Assembly (NCBI GenBank): GCA_005656395.1 | Contig: SRSI01000050.1 | Coordinates: 1,550,001-1,614,000 of the forward strand | Length of the DNA stretch: 64,000 nt | Reading direction: 5' to 3' | Origin: Strongyloides papillosus | Taxonomy: Eukaryota > Nematoda > Chromadorea > Rhabditida > Strongyloididae | Part shown: positions 26,201 through 36,419 of the stretch, one piece after another | Layout of the letters: every line of letters begins with the position of its first letter | Numbering within the stretch: the stretch's first letter is position 1 | Notes under the pieces: model-generated | What the model saw: the letters and a program-made list of their open reading frames with translations, nothing else | What the model was told of the DNA's origin: nothing | Database searches by the model: none | Made by a program: the position numbers and the translations under genes

Positions 26201-29200
26201 ATTTGAAAGTATTTGCATACAGAAGTATTTGTGGAACATTTCTTTCCGGAGAATCTTGGTCATTTTTAACATCAAAATGGACGACAGCATTAATGTGATG
26301 ACTCCTGAAAGCCCTATAAGAATCATGTTCATGATTTGTTGAGTAATCCGGTAATTTATTTGGAGCACATGGTGTAACTGAATGATGGTCAAAAGCGTTT
26401 GCTGTGCATATAAAGCGTAACTGGACTTCAAATTTGAAACCGGGTAAGTTTAATATTCTACTGTCATCATATTTACTGGCTGTCCTGACGAATGCCTCAA
26501 CATCACTCTTGATTCTGAATTGGCCAGTTGTCCAGTCGAACTCGAAGTCATTCCATACTATTTCTATGAATTCTGTTGAATTGTATGGGTCCGTTGATGC
26601 TAACATTCTTGCAATAAATTTCTTACATAACATGCTAAACCTCCCATGATGAAGAAGCCTTATTTTGTCCCAGAATGGCATATTAGGTGATGGATCGCGA
26701 CTCGGAGCATTTACATTATTAAAGCAAAGTGATATCATTGATAAGCATGGTTCCCAACATGGTCCATATGTTACATTATAATAATTGACATCAGCAAATA
26801 AATCATAGTAGAATTTCAATGGACACATATTTCTCTCAAGTTCATAAACTCCCCATGGTTCTGGTAATGTAATATAAGTATTTCTTATACTCCTTCCACC
26901 AGGAGCGTGTTCTGCTCCAACAAATCTACCAAAGAAGTGAGCGTCTTTTATCACTGAATACTCTAATGGGTAATCTCTAAAATTAATTCTCCACTCATTA
27001 AAATCCATTTCAATTTCACGAGCCCACATCGTTGAGAATTTCATATCTTCCAATGGTGCATTAGTCTCTGGATTGAATTTCCTCATCAACTTTATAACAT
27101 TCTCCTTTCCATGTAATGAAATATCAGCAAACGCTCTTATGCATAGATCCGTGATTGTCCAGTGGAAAAGTTGATTCCTAAGTACATCCATCTTCTTACA
27201 TCTATCAATGTATATTTGACAATTTTTCCTCCTCAAATTCGTATATAATTCATCAATTAGATTCTGACCGATTTCTCCTTCAAATTGTTTACCGCCCTCA
27301 CTTATCTTCTCCTCCATTACTCTTCTCCTTCTTTCAGATTCATAGGCTTCATCAACCATTAATTCATAGTTAGCCTGTAACCTGATCTCAAATGGATCAT
27401 CATTAATCTGGAAGTTAAACCTCTTAATTGAAATTTTTATATCAGCTGGAAGAGGACTATCTTTATGGAATGGTTTTGATACATGATTATGGACCTTCTT
27501 CATCCATTTAACGGAATTAATAACTTCTTCATAGGCACTAGAAAAATTGTAACCGTAGGGAAAGATTGCTGAAGCCAGCTCAGCAGACCATAACCACGTC
27601 TTGTTAGATTTTGTATGTAATGATTCCATTCCCTGTCTAATGGCAAACATCTCTGGTTCATCAAGAATCTTCTGTATAAGAGGATGTTCAAAGTGAAATA
27701 TTGTATGACTATCCATAACAACATTAAACTCCGGAGCACTAACAGACATCTCATCATACCTCTTCTGAAAATAAATAGATGGTACCCTCCACTGCATAAC
27801 ATGATTTCTAGGTAGTTTATAGCAAACTTCAACCATCTTTAGTGACAAAATGTTAATGGTTAGAGGTACAGATTCATTTCTGTGTTCATTTACAAAATTT
27901 TCACTTAAAAGTCTTTTACATAAACTATATACTTCATAAAGTACCACATAAAGAAATGGAGACCACGTTACGACAAAACTTGAATTAGCTTTCAAAAATA
28001 GATCTCTTTGTATACCGGAGGTGTAGTGGATCTCAAAATTATCACATACACCACAGATGTCTACAGGAACTTCTTTTAATTTATACCATTCTATTAATAT
28101 ATTTGGTCCTTTTAATCCAGAAACCCCTAGTCGTACATTTTCAATTTTAAGATCAAGTTTTTTCTGAGGTAAATTTTTATAATCACAACGGAATGTATCA
28201 ATATTTACAGCGAGGAATGCACTTTGTTTAGCATTAAAGAATATGGCTAAATTTTTTAGTGAAAATTGTAAGATGAATGGTCTTATTTTACAAGCTTCAG
28301 AGGCGTCATCTGAACCAACAGCTGACCACGAATCTGACCGGTCTAGATCCGTCTTCTTAACTTTAAATGAATCAATTAGATTTCTAGAAAATATCACAAG
28401 TTCCTCGACTACAGTTTCCTCCCATTCAAGTTGTAAATCTTCTAATTGAAATTGGAGTATCTTTTGACCACTAACCTTCTTGAATTGACCTAAACCAGCT
28501 CCAAGAGAAATGATTGTACCCCATACATGGTGAGTGGAATTGAAACGCATGTTTTGAAATTGTGTTACATCAAAAGTTTTACTCAAACAACGATGACTCC
28601 ATAGGGATTCTATTCCTAATTCGATAGCCTTAAATTTACTATCTCCGACAAATGTTATTAGTTCAATACCAAACATGAGATCGACATTTCCTTTAGCTGA
28701 ATTTCTTAACAAAATATTCATTGTATTAATTTCGAAATTTAAGTATATTAAATTGGTGCCCTTCTCTTTTGAGGGGGATACTTTGACACCCTCACAGGTG
28801 AATTCATCATTAAATCCGTAGAATGACTCATCGCCATTTGTTGTACAGAAACTTTGTAATTCTAATTTCTTTCCATAATCAATCCACCACATTAAATCAT
28901 TTTGGTCTAGTACTAATAATGGATTAAAAACTACCGCTTCAATCCACTGAGCTTCTCTATCCGAATTCGTAGGTTTACTCGAAGACAACACACAAAAAGA
29001 ACCACACTTAAAATGAGACATCCCCGTATGTTCTTTAATACAAAAATCCTTAAAATCCATCGCTAATCTTAAATGTTTCCAATCAACTTCCGAAGTTATC
29101 TTCTTCAAATTCAACATTAACGTCCTCTCCATTGATGTTTTATAGTCAACAATCAAGTTATCAATGTTAATTTTAATAAATGGAACATTCCTCTCCACTC

Positions 29201-29992
29201 TTTGATCCTCATTTTCCTCATTTATTGGTGGGTCTATTGGCATATTAACCTTGATATACTCAACTAATGCTTCACTAAAGTAGATTGAAGGATTATCCAG
29301 TGACACTGAGACATTTTTCATTCTTTCGTAGTCGGGGGAGAAGTCAAAAGATAATGAGGCGGCCAATGATAATTCTACTAATGATGTGGCGCCGGAAGCT
29401 TGATTGCGCAGGAGTAATTTTTGTTGGATTAGTTTAGATATACAATCAACCTGTAGACCATCTCTTTCTAGATAGGTTTCTATATACAATTGTTCAAAAG
29501 TTAGATGTAGCAAGCATTGAGGTACGATATCTAGGAAAACAAAATTCGCTGTCTTTATAGAAGCTCCAAAATATTGTATGTATTGGTAAATTCTTTTTGA
29601 TTGAGGATTTTCACCAGTTTCATCTTTTTTCCCTCGTAATAAGCCTAGTGATTTTAGAGTAACATTTGGAGTACCTTCAATTCTAAGGTCATCAACAATG
29701 AACGATATTGGTTTTTTATAGGAAGTATTAATTAACGAACTTCCAATTCGCAGATTATCTATCTCTATCGACAAACCATCAATATAAATCAATTTTAGGT
29801 GAGAAATGTACAACAACCCACACTTTCCAATCCTCACCTGGTAACAAGAGAAAACTCTTGCCAATATCTTCGATACAATCCATCCTAAATACCTAACCAG
29901 AAAACATTACAGAAAAAACTCCAGAACATAACTTACATATAAATAAATAAAAAAGCCGTCAATATAATTGCAATTGTTATGGTGAAAAACAT
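23219..29992 (-). CDS. BLTP2: Bridge-like lipid transfer protein BLTP2 (hobbit/KIAA0100/FMP27 family)
   Basis: Three exons, 29992-29937, 29892-23331 and 23287-23219, have introns of 44 and 43 nt and give 2228 residues, matching the roughly 2200 of KIAA0100. The first exon supplies a hydrophobic N-terminal anchor (MFFTITIAIILTAFLFIY) and continues in phase into GWIVSKILARVF. Family blocks are seen around SRDPSP-MPFWDKIRLLHHGR, VRTASKYDDSRILNLPGF and PCAPNKLPDYS followed by HDSYRAFRS. A Lys/Glu coiled coil (about IRQKISELQAELREI) lies in the C-terminal third, and the tail is Lys-rich. Family members form long hydrophobic grooves at ER-plasma membrane contacts and move lipids; Drosophila hobbit is needed for regulated secretion. 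The unbroken 6.6-kb exon is notable. Flanking genes on the same strand lie 253 nt upstream and 325 nt downstream. Confidence 0.9.
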
Positions 29993-30244
29993 AATTTCTC
30001 AGATTGTTAGTCGCATTCTACGAATATTACTATATAGTGACTTTTAATAGCTCTTTAAGTACATATACTGTGGGATATTTAACCACCTATCAACACAAAC
30101 ATTCCCTTTAGAACATAAAAAAATATATATTATTTAATATAAAAAATACGTTGTTGAATATACATATATATAGCATATAATATAATATTATATCAATAAA
30201 ATGAAAACATTTAAAGCACCATGAATTAAGATACTCTCAGTTTC

Positions 30245-31311
30245 TCACACATATTCATCATCATCATCCGCATCCGGAAAGAGATACATAAAGAAAGCTA
30301 TAACCATAAATCCTAAATACAAACACAACATTTTGTATTGTCTATGACCCTTTTGATTTAACTCGTGAGGTAGAATTTCAAAACAAGTTATATACAGAAA
30401 TGTCCCGCATGCTACAGCTTGAAGAGTTCCCGAAACCATTGAGGCAGTTGCTTTGCTACCATGATTTAAGATTTTTATCACGGCCAGTCCAAAAAAACCT
30501 CCAATGAGGACCATCCCGGCAAATACCAAACAACACATTATTATTGTTACAGTTTTCAAACGTGATTGCACTAGTCTAATACCTAATGAAAATCCTATTA
30601 GTGTTTTATGGATAAATAAGGCACCAAAGACTTGGAGGAGTACGTTAACTTCCATTAACATTCCAAGTGATAGGCCTTCAAATACGGCATGTAATGATAA
30701 GGCGAATACCAGTAGTATTGCTCTTATTGATGAATGACTATCAGGATCAAAATGATGATCTGGTTCGTTACTTTGTAAAGAAGTTTCATTCGTAGGATCC
30801 TCCAACAAAGGTCCATCCTCATGTGAATGACCATGAGAAAACAAGTCCATCGAGTGAGAACTAATCCACCCTGACTCCCTTAAAAACAATATAAATTGTT
30901 CGATCGTTAAAATTAACAGAAACCCGAAGGCAACACATAATTCTGCTATGGGAAACTCATTATCCCATTTAAGTAATTTTTGTCCCTTGTCGATAGCTCC
31001 GATAGAATCTGGAAAGAGATCTAATAAACATGTTGCCAGAAAAACACCTGCTCCAAAACAGGATACTGATGAAAAAACAGCCTTCATCCGGCTATTGTTT
31101 ACAGACAAAGCAAGTTTTTTTAAAGCAAATGCACCCTGCAAAATGATAAACAATGTTAACCAAACAAACTTTTTGAAAATAAACATACCATTGATGCCAT
31201 AAAGGTAACAAAAAATAGGAGAAGTATTAAACATGACTTCAAAGCGTTGTTCGTGGGTATAATGGGTCCAGGTTTTGGAGAGTTTAATGACTGAAGCGTA
31301 GAAGTCTCCAT
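30245..31311 (-). CDS. ZIP-family zinc/iron transporter (SLC39 subfamily II)
   Basis: Two exons, 31311-31189 and 31135-30245, joined by a 53-nt phase-0 intron, give 337 residues. The intron is open in another frame, so a naive translation gives a false N-terminus; the exon-1 reading supplies TM1 (LILLLFFVTFMASM-GAFALKKL). The metal-site helices are intact: SLHAVFEGLSLGM in TM4 (HxxxEG) and FIHKTLIGFSLG in TM5 (HK). A histidine-rich cytoplasmic loop contains HGHSHEDG and DHHFDPDSHSS between TM3 and TM4, as in plasma-membrane ZIP1-3. It should import zinc into the cytoplasm. The C-terminus ends with an acidic DADDDDEYV. It may be the first gene of a three-gene minus-strand cluster with BLTP2 and eIF2-gamma. 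Confidence 0.92.
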
Positions 31312-33113
31312 TTGTAGTAAATATTATATGTTTATAATGTCACCATATAATTATATCACGAATTTCCCACTAGATATAAAAAAAAATCTAGATGAAAAAC
31401 ACAATGATAAAGGTGACACCAGAAAACTTGTGACCGTCTAGCAAAAGTTTTTTAATACTATTATGTATCTCATCGCTCTTATCACACACATGTATTTGTG
31501 ATGATTATATCAATTGATGGAAATATGTTCCTTTCTCACATATATTTGTTTTATCACCAAAAAATCAGATAACACTTTTGGTCATGCTAAGAAAAAACAC
31601 CATTTAATTATGTAATTGATAAGGTTACCCCCATGCAATCGATTTTCAAATTTCAATACATGCCGAAAACGCAGATTTTTAATGTGCGCGCGCGCCTTAT
31701 TCTCATAGAGCGAATTGGAGTGACGATACTTGTCGGTTTGGAGGCATTTTTAGTTGCTTTTTTTGTCCACTATTTAAAAGGGGTTATACTTTCTTTTGTT
31801 CATTCATTCCATTCACACTGCTTTCAAACTTTTTCTGCAATGCCACTTTAATTTTTATTCTCACTATTTTGTTGTAGCAGTTGCTTTCTTTCACTCAAAT
31901 TTTGTCAATTTTTGGGCACCAGAGAGTTTTCCTATTCTATTATGCATTTGGGATTGATGTAATCAGTTAAATTAACCTTTTCAAGGTATCAGTTTTTTCG
32001 TCGCTGTTATCGCGCACTTTAGTTAACAGAGATTGTCATCGAAATTGCTTTTTTATCAATTGTTTCTAGAGTTTTCTTTTTGTTGATAATAATCGTACGT
32101 AACTGGGTTTAAAAACAATGACAGTTTTTACTCTCTGTTTTAGCATTAAAAATGTATCATTTTCTTTTTTTAGATTGATAAAATGTATGGGTTTAGTTGT
32201 ATTTGTCATCAGTAGTACCTACTCTCTCTTACTTGGATTTTTTAATCCCAGTTTTACAGTATGTAATATTGTTAGCAAACCACCTTTGTAGGTTTAGCTG
32301 TTTAGAATTCCTACTTAACTGATATGATGTTCCCCTATTGATTATCCTTCTCAATAAAAATTTCATTAAACGTTTATTTATTCCCTAGATACGTAATTAT
32401 AAGTTAGTTCCTTTGGCGCTCTAGATATTATACTCTATTAATCAATCGAAAATATTACATATATTTTTATTCCCATTTAAAATGCGCATTCCCTGCCTAT
32501 TTTACTACTACGTTTTTTTTAAATACCAATCTGCCTCATTGTAAGAATGAGAGAAGACAGATTGGGTTGTACACATCTGTATCGCTTTGACACAACTTTT
32601 CAAGCACCAGATCGCCATTTCGGCCTTTGTCTCTCTTATTCATCATCACCTCCTTAGTTAATATTATTTATGCGTATACCACATAGAGTCTCTTGTATAA
32701 TATATGTATATAATTTTTTTTCCTATTTTTTGAACAAATTGTTATTTTAATGATACGGTTTTGAATTATTTTAGAAGTCACTATTTTACAATGTAAATAT
32801 TATTGTGGTCTAGTTTTATACTTCCAACAGTGCGCGATAGGTGAAACTACATTCGTTTTTTCATCAATTTAGAGACATATTGTGTGTATGTGGACATTGG
32901 TATATAACTTAATTTTTAGCCGTTTAAAGGATTTTTCGTTTTGTGTTACATCGATTTTTTAAGGTTGGGGAGATGTGTTTCGTCACTTTTCTTTGTTACA
33001 AATATTTCTTCCAATTCTTAATTTTTTTCTTTTTCGAGTTTGTACTTTTTTCCTACGTTGTGTGATATAAGTTAAATTAATTTTTTATTTTAAGATTTAC
33101 ACTAGTACCAATC
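31312..33113. other. Shared upstream region of ZIP transporter and beta-tubulin
   Basis: About 1.8 kb separates two divergently transcribed genes. From about 31620 to 33100 the base composition is visibly less extreme than in the deserts, with pyrimidine-rich stretches, a GC-alternating run at 31685-31696 and a TATA-like TATTTAAAAGGGG near 31771-31783. The beta-tubulin ATG is preceded 19 nt upstream by TTTTATTTTAAG, a possible acceptor for a spliced leader or a 5'-UTR intron, so part of this region may be a 5' UTR intron. No coding frame here is convincing. Confidence 0.5.
31771..31783 (+). promoter_or_regulatory. TATA-like element, possible beta-tubulin promoter
   Basis: TATTTAAAAGGGG is followed by a pyrimidine-rich stretch with several TCATTC words, resembling a TATA box and initiator region. 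It is about 1.3 kb from the tubulin ATG, which would require a 5'-UTR intron or a long leader. This is tentative. Confidence 0.25.
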
Positions 33114-34498
33114 ATGAGAGAAATTGTTCACGTCCAAACCGGCCAATGCGGTAACCAAATTGGAGCTAAAGTAAGTTTTACAAATGTCTTTATCATATAT
33201 TCTTTTTTTAGTTCTGGGAAGTTATCTCAGAAGAGCACGGAATTCAAACTGATGGATCATTCAGTGGAGAAAACTCCGATAAATGCCTCGACAGAATTGA
33301 CGTCTACTACAATGAAGCCAACGGAGGAAAATACGTTCCACGTGCCGTTATGGTTGATTTAGAGCCAGGAACAATGGACTCTATTCGCTCCTCAACATAC
33401 GGACAACTCTTCAGACCAGACAACTTTGTTTTCGGACAATCTGGTGCTGGAAATAACTGGGCCAAAGGTCACTACACCGAAGGAGCTGAACTCGTAGAAA
33501 ATGTTATGGATGTTGTTAGAAAAGAAGCTGAAGGATGTGATTGCCTTCAAGGATTCCAACTTACACACTCTCTTGGAGGTGGTACTGGATCTGGTATGGG
33601 AACCCTTCTTATCTCTAAGATTCGTGAAGAGTACCCAGACAGAATTATGTCATCTTTCTCTGTCTTCCCATCACCAAAAGTTTCTGACACAGTTGTTGAA
33701 CCATACAATGCCACATTATCTGTTCACCAACTTGTCGAGAACACCGATGAGACATTCTGTATCGATAATGAAGCTTTATACGATATCTGCTTCAGGACTC
33801 TTAAGCTTGTTTCACCAACTTATGGAGATCTCAACCACCTTGTCTCAATGACAATGTCTGGAGTAACAACCTGTCTTCGTTTCCCAGGACAACTTAATGC
33901 TGATCTTAGAAAGCTTGCCGTTAACATGGTACCTTTCCCACGTCTTCACTTCTTCATGCCAGGATTTGCTCCTCTCGCTGCTCGTGGTGTCTCTGCTTAC
34001 AATGCCCTCACAGTTCCAGAACTTACCCAACAAATGTTTGATGCTAAGAACATGATGGCTGCCTGTGATCCAAGACACGGAAGATACCTCACTGTTGCTG
34101 CTATCTTCAGAGGACAAATGTCCATGAGAGAGGTCGATGAACAAATGATGTCAATCCAACAAAAGAACGCCCCATACTTCGTTGAATGGATTCCAAACAA
34201 TGTCAAGACTGCTGTTTGTGATATCCCACCAAAGGGACTCAAGATGTCTGCTACATTCATTGGTAACACCACAGCTATTCAAGAAATCTTCAAACGTATC
34301 TCTGAACAATTCACTGCTATGTTCAGAAGAAAAGCTTTCATGCATTGGTATACTGGTGAAGGTATGGATGAGATGGAATTCACCGAAGCCGAATCTAACA
34401 TGAATGATCTTGTTGCTGAGTACCAACAATACCAAGAAGCCAGTGCTGACGACTACGATGACGCCGAGTACGACGGAGAAGTTCCAGAAGAGGAGTAA
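33114..34498 (+). CDS. Beta-tubulin
   Basis: Two exons, 33114-33170 and 33212-34498, with a 41-nt intron after codon 19, give 447 residues. The N-terminal MREI autoregulation motif, [12 protein letters not shown], the GTP-binding [10 protein letters not shown] and the acidic C-terminal tail ([13 protein letters not shown]) are all present. It is a core microtubule subunit. There is one extra residue near position 40 relative to human TUBB, so conventional numbers are one lower than the position here. The three residues tied to benzimidazole resistance are the susceptible type: Phe168 (167), Glu199 (198) and Phe201 (200). Phe171 replaces the usual Val (conventional 170). The gene uses C-ending and GGA/CCA codons heavily, unlike neighbouring AT-rich genes, which points to high expression. 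Confidence 0.97.
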
Positions 34499-34953
34499 AA
34501 ATCTCTCATTTACCATTACTAATCGTATAATGAGCTAATTATTTCATATATGTTATTTTTTTAATATTAAACTATTATTATGCTTCAACAAACGTTTTTT
34601 TTGTCGTTGCTCACATTTAAATGATTTTTTTGTACCCGCTTCGAAAGATGTCTGTTGTAATTTTTATATGGCTTTTATTATTGTGTTGTTACCTCCCTCC
34701 CTCCCTCCCTCCTGAATCTATATTCTCTCTTTAATTTAACCATTTATTATTGTGAAAATTAATCATTTATTATTATTTTATGAATTAAACTGCATAAAAG
34801 GTTAATGAATCATAGTTCAATTATATTATTTAAATTTTATGAATATTAATCATTATATAGCTATGGGTATTTGGTGGAATAATTAATTATTTACCAAAAA
34901 CATCTTCGTGTTTTTATGACTAAATTTTAATTAATGATATAACAACAATAAAT
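34499..34953. other. Beta-tubulin 3' region and short intergenic spacer
   Basis: About 450 bp lie between tubulin and the next plus-strand gene. They contain a (CCCT)n run and otherwise AT-rich sequence. No gene is seen. Confidence 0.6.
34692..34712 (+). repeat. (CCTC)n pyrimidine microsatellite
   Basis: About five CCTC units lie roughly 190 bp after the tubulin stop, probably in or near its 3' UTR. A C-rich run like this is rare in the window; it could bind poly(C)-type proteins, or be a neutral microsatellite. Confidence 0.8.
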
Positions 34954-36061
34954 ATGGAAAATAACCAAAGTGATTCTACTGAATTTTACCAACAACAGGT
35001 ACAAAGAAAGTTGTGCCGTGTACTTAAAAATGAATACCTTTTTAATTCTACATGTTTGGAGGCTTTGCCAAGAGTAGTTGTACTGGATAGTTGTAGTTTT
35101 TCCAAGAATTCAGGGATATCTAATAAAGAGTAAGATTTGTTTTTGTTAATTTTAATAATCCGTTTTTAGAAACATCAATTGTGCTGGGCTCCTTACAGCT
35201 ATAAGATATTTCTTGGTTAGAGACATCGACGTAGCCGTATTCATGCCAGTTACCTATTTGAATAATGAAAACACAACTGTTAGTGATGTAAAATTATTGA
35301 TGGAGCTTCGTAAATTTGATATCATTACATTTACACCATCCAGAGTTACCCATCTTGAAAGACCGGCTTTTCTTAATTATGATAATTTGTATGTATTGCA
35401 TGCTGCAAAGAGATTTGGTGGGATGATTGTATCTAGCGATCGTTTTACTGATATCCTCCAGAAACAACAATACACCCAATATCATAATATTATCAAGCAT
35501 CGTCGATTGGATTTACAATTTATACCAGTTGGAAGGAGTATTGTTAGGTGTGGAAAAGATATTTTTTACAAATGTCTTCCGAATATTGAATTGCCAACAG
35601 ATTATGCAGATTATTATCAAATAAAGAAGAAGAACCCAATGTTTTGCATGCCATTTGATGAGGATTATGAAAAAGTCGCCTTCCGTGGGAGGTTCTGGAA
35701 CAAATCAAGAAGACTCGAGATAATACGTGCTATTGATGGTATGCTCAAGAATATAGAGAGCCGTTGTTGTATCTACGATTTTGCTCCTTCCCACACCTAC
35801 AAATACCCATCATTGAATTATTCATTATTAACAAATATAAATGAATTAAGCAAAAAAAAACAATGTCTTCATGATACTCAATTAATCTCCAAATCAATAG
35901 GATGCTCCTACAACTCACAACAACCTCCTCAAGATAAGATGTCAATGATATTTAAGACAAAGAGTATCGGAGATTATAATTTAGAAAAACCTATTGTATC
36001 ATCATTATACAAGTCTTATGCACAAAAGAGTGTACTTGACAATGTTCAATATTCATATTAA
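34954..36061 (+). CDS. Regnase/ZC3H12A-like NYN-domain protein with degraded active site
   Basis: Two exons, 34954-35129 and 35170-36061, with a 40-nt intron, give 355 residues. Residues 40-155 follow the ZC3H12A-type NYN (PIN-like) RNase fold: VVVLDSCSF for the first strand, then GLLTAIRYFLVRDIDVAVFMP, FTPSR, NYDNLYVLHAA and MIVSSDRFTDIL. In Regnase-1 the Mg-binding residues are Asp in DGSNVA, the two Asp of YDDRF and the Asp pair of SNDNYRDL. Here Asp45, Asp130, Asp149 and Asp153 remain, but the Asn of DGSN is Ser48 and the second Asp of YDD is Asn131. No CCCH zinc finger follows the domain. The last 120 residues are polar and unrecognised. It could be a weak nuclease or an RNA-binding pseudo-enzyme; REGE-1 is the nearest nematode relative in type. 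Confidence 0.7.
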
Positions 36062-36419
36062 TGAGAATCATCTATATGACAATTGTGTCATTCATCAATT
36101 ACCATTCAAATAATTACTTATTTTATTATACTTATACGGAAATTTTACCAAAATTATTATCCTAATTTTTATTAAAAATAAAAGTTTACTGTAGTTGTTT
36201 TGAAATTATTATGATATACAGTAATTCTTCATCTATTATTATCAAAAGGTATATTTATAGTTAAAAGAAAATATTTTTTTTGTTAATGTGAAAGTGATAA
36301 AAAAAAAAGTAGAAAAATATTTGTTGTCATAAGATGATGACTGCGTAGATTGAGATCATATCATTAAAATAATATGATTTAAATTTTATCTACCCATTTT
36401 AAAAATAAGTAATTTTTTA
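36062..36419. other. Convergent spacer, no gene
   Basis: About 360 bp of AT-rich DNA lie between the convergent NYN protein and peptide transporter genes, presumably only 3' UTRs and poly(A) signals. Confidence 0.6.

Noticed and set aside
31136..31234. Apparent N-terminus MFNTSPIFCYLYGINGMF of the ZIP protein
   Set aside because: It translates an out-of-phase part of exon 1 and the intron; the spliced reading from 31311 gives a better TM1.
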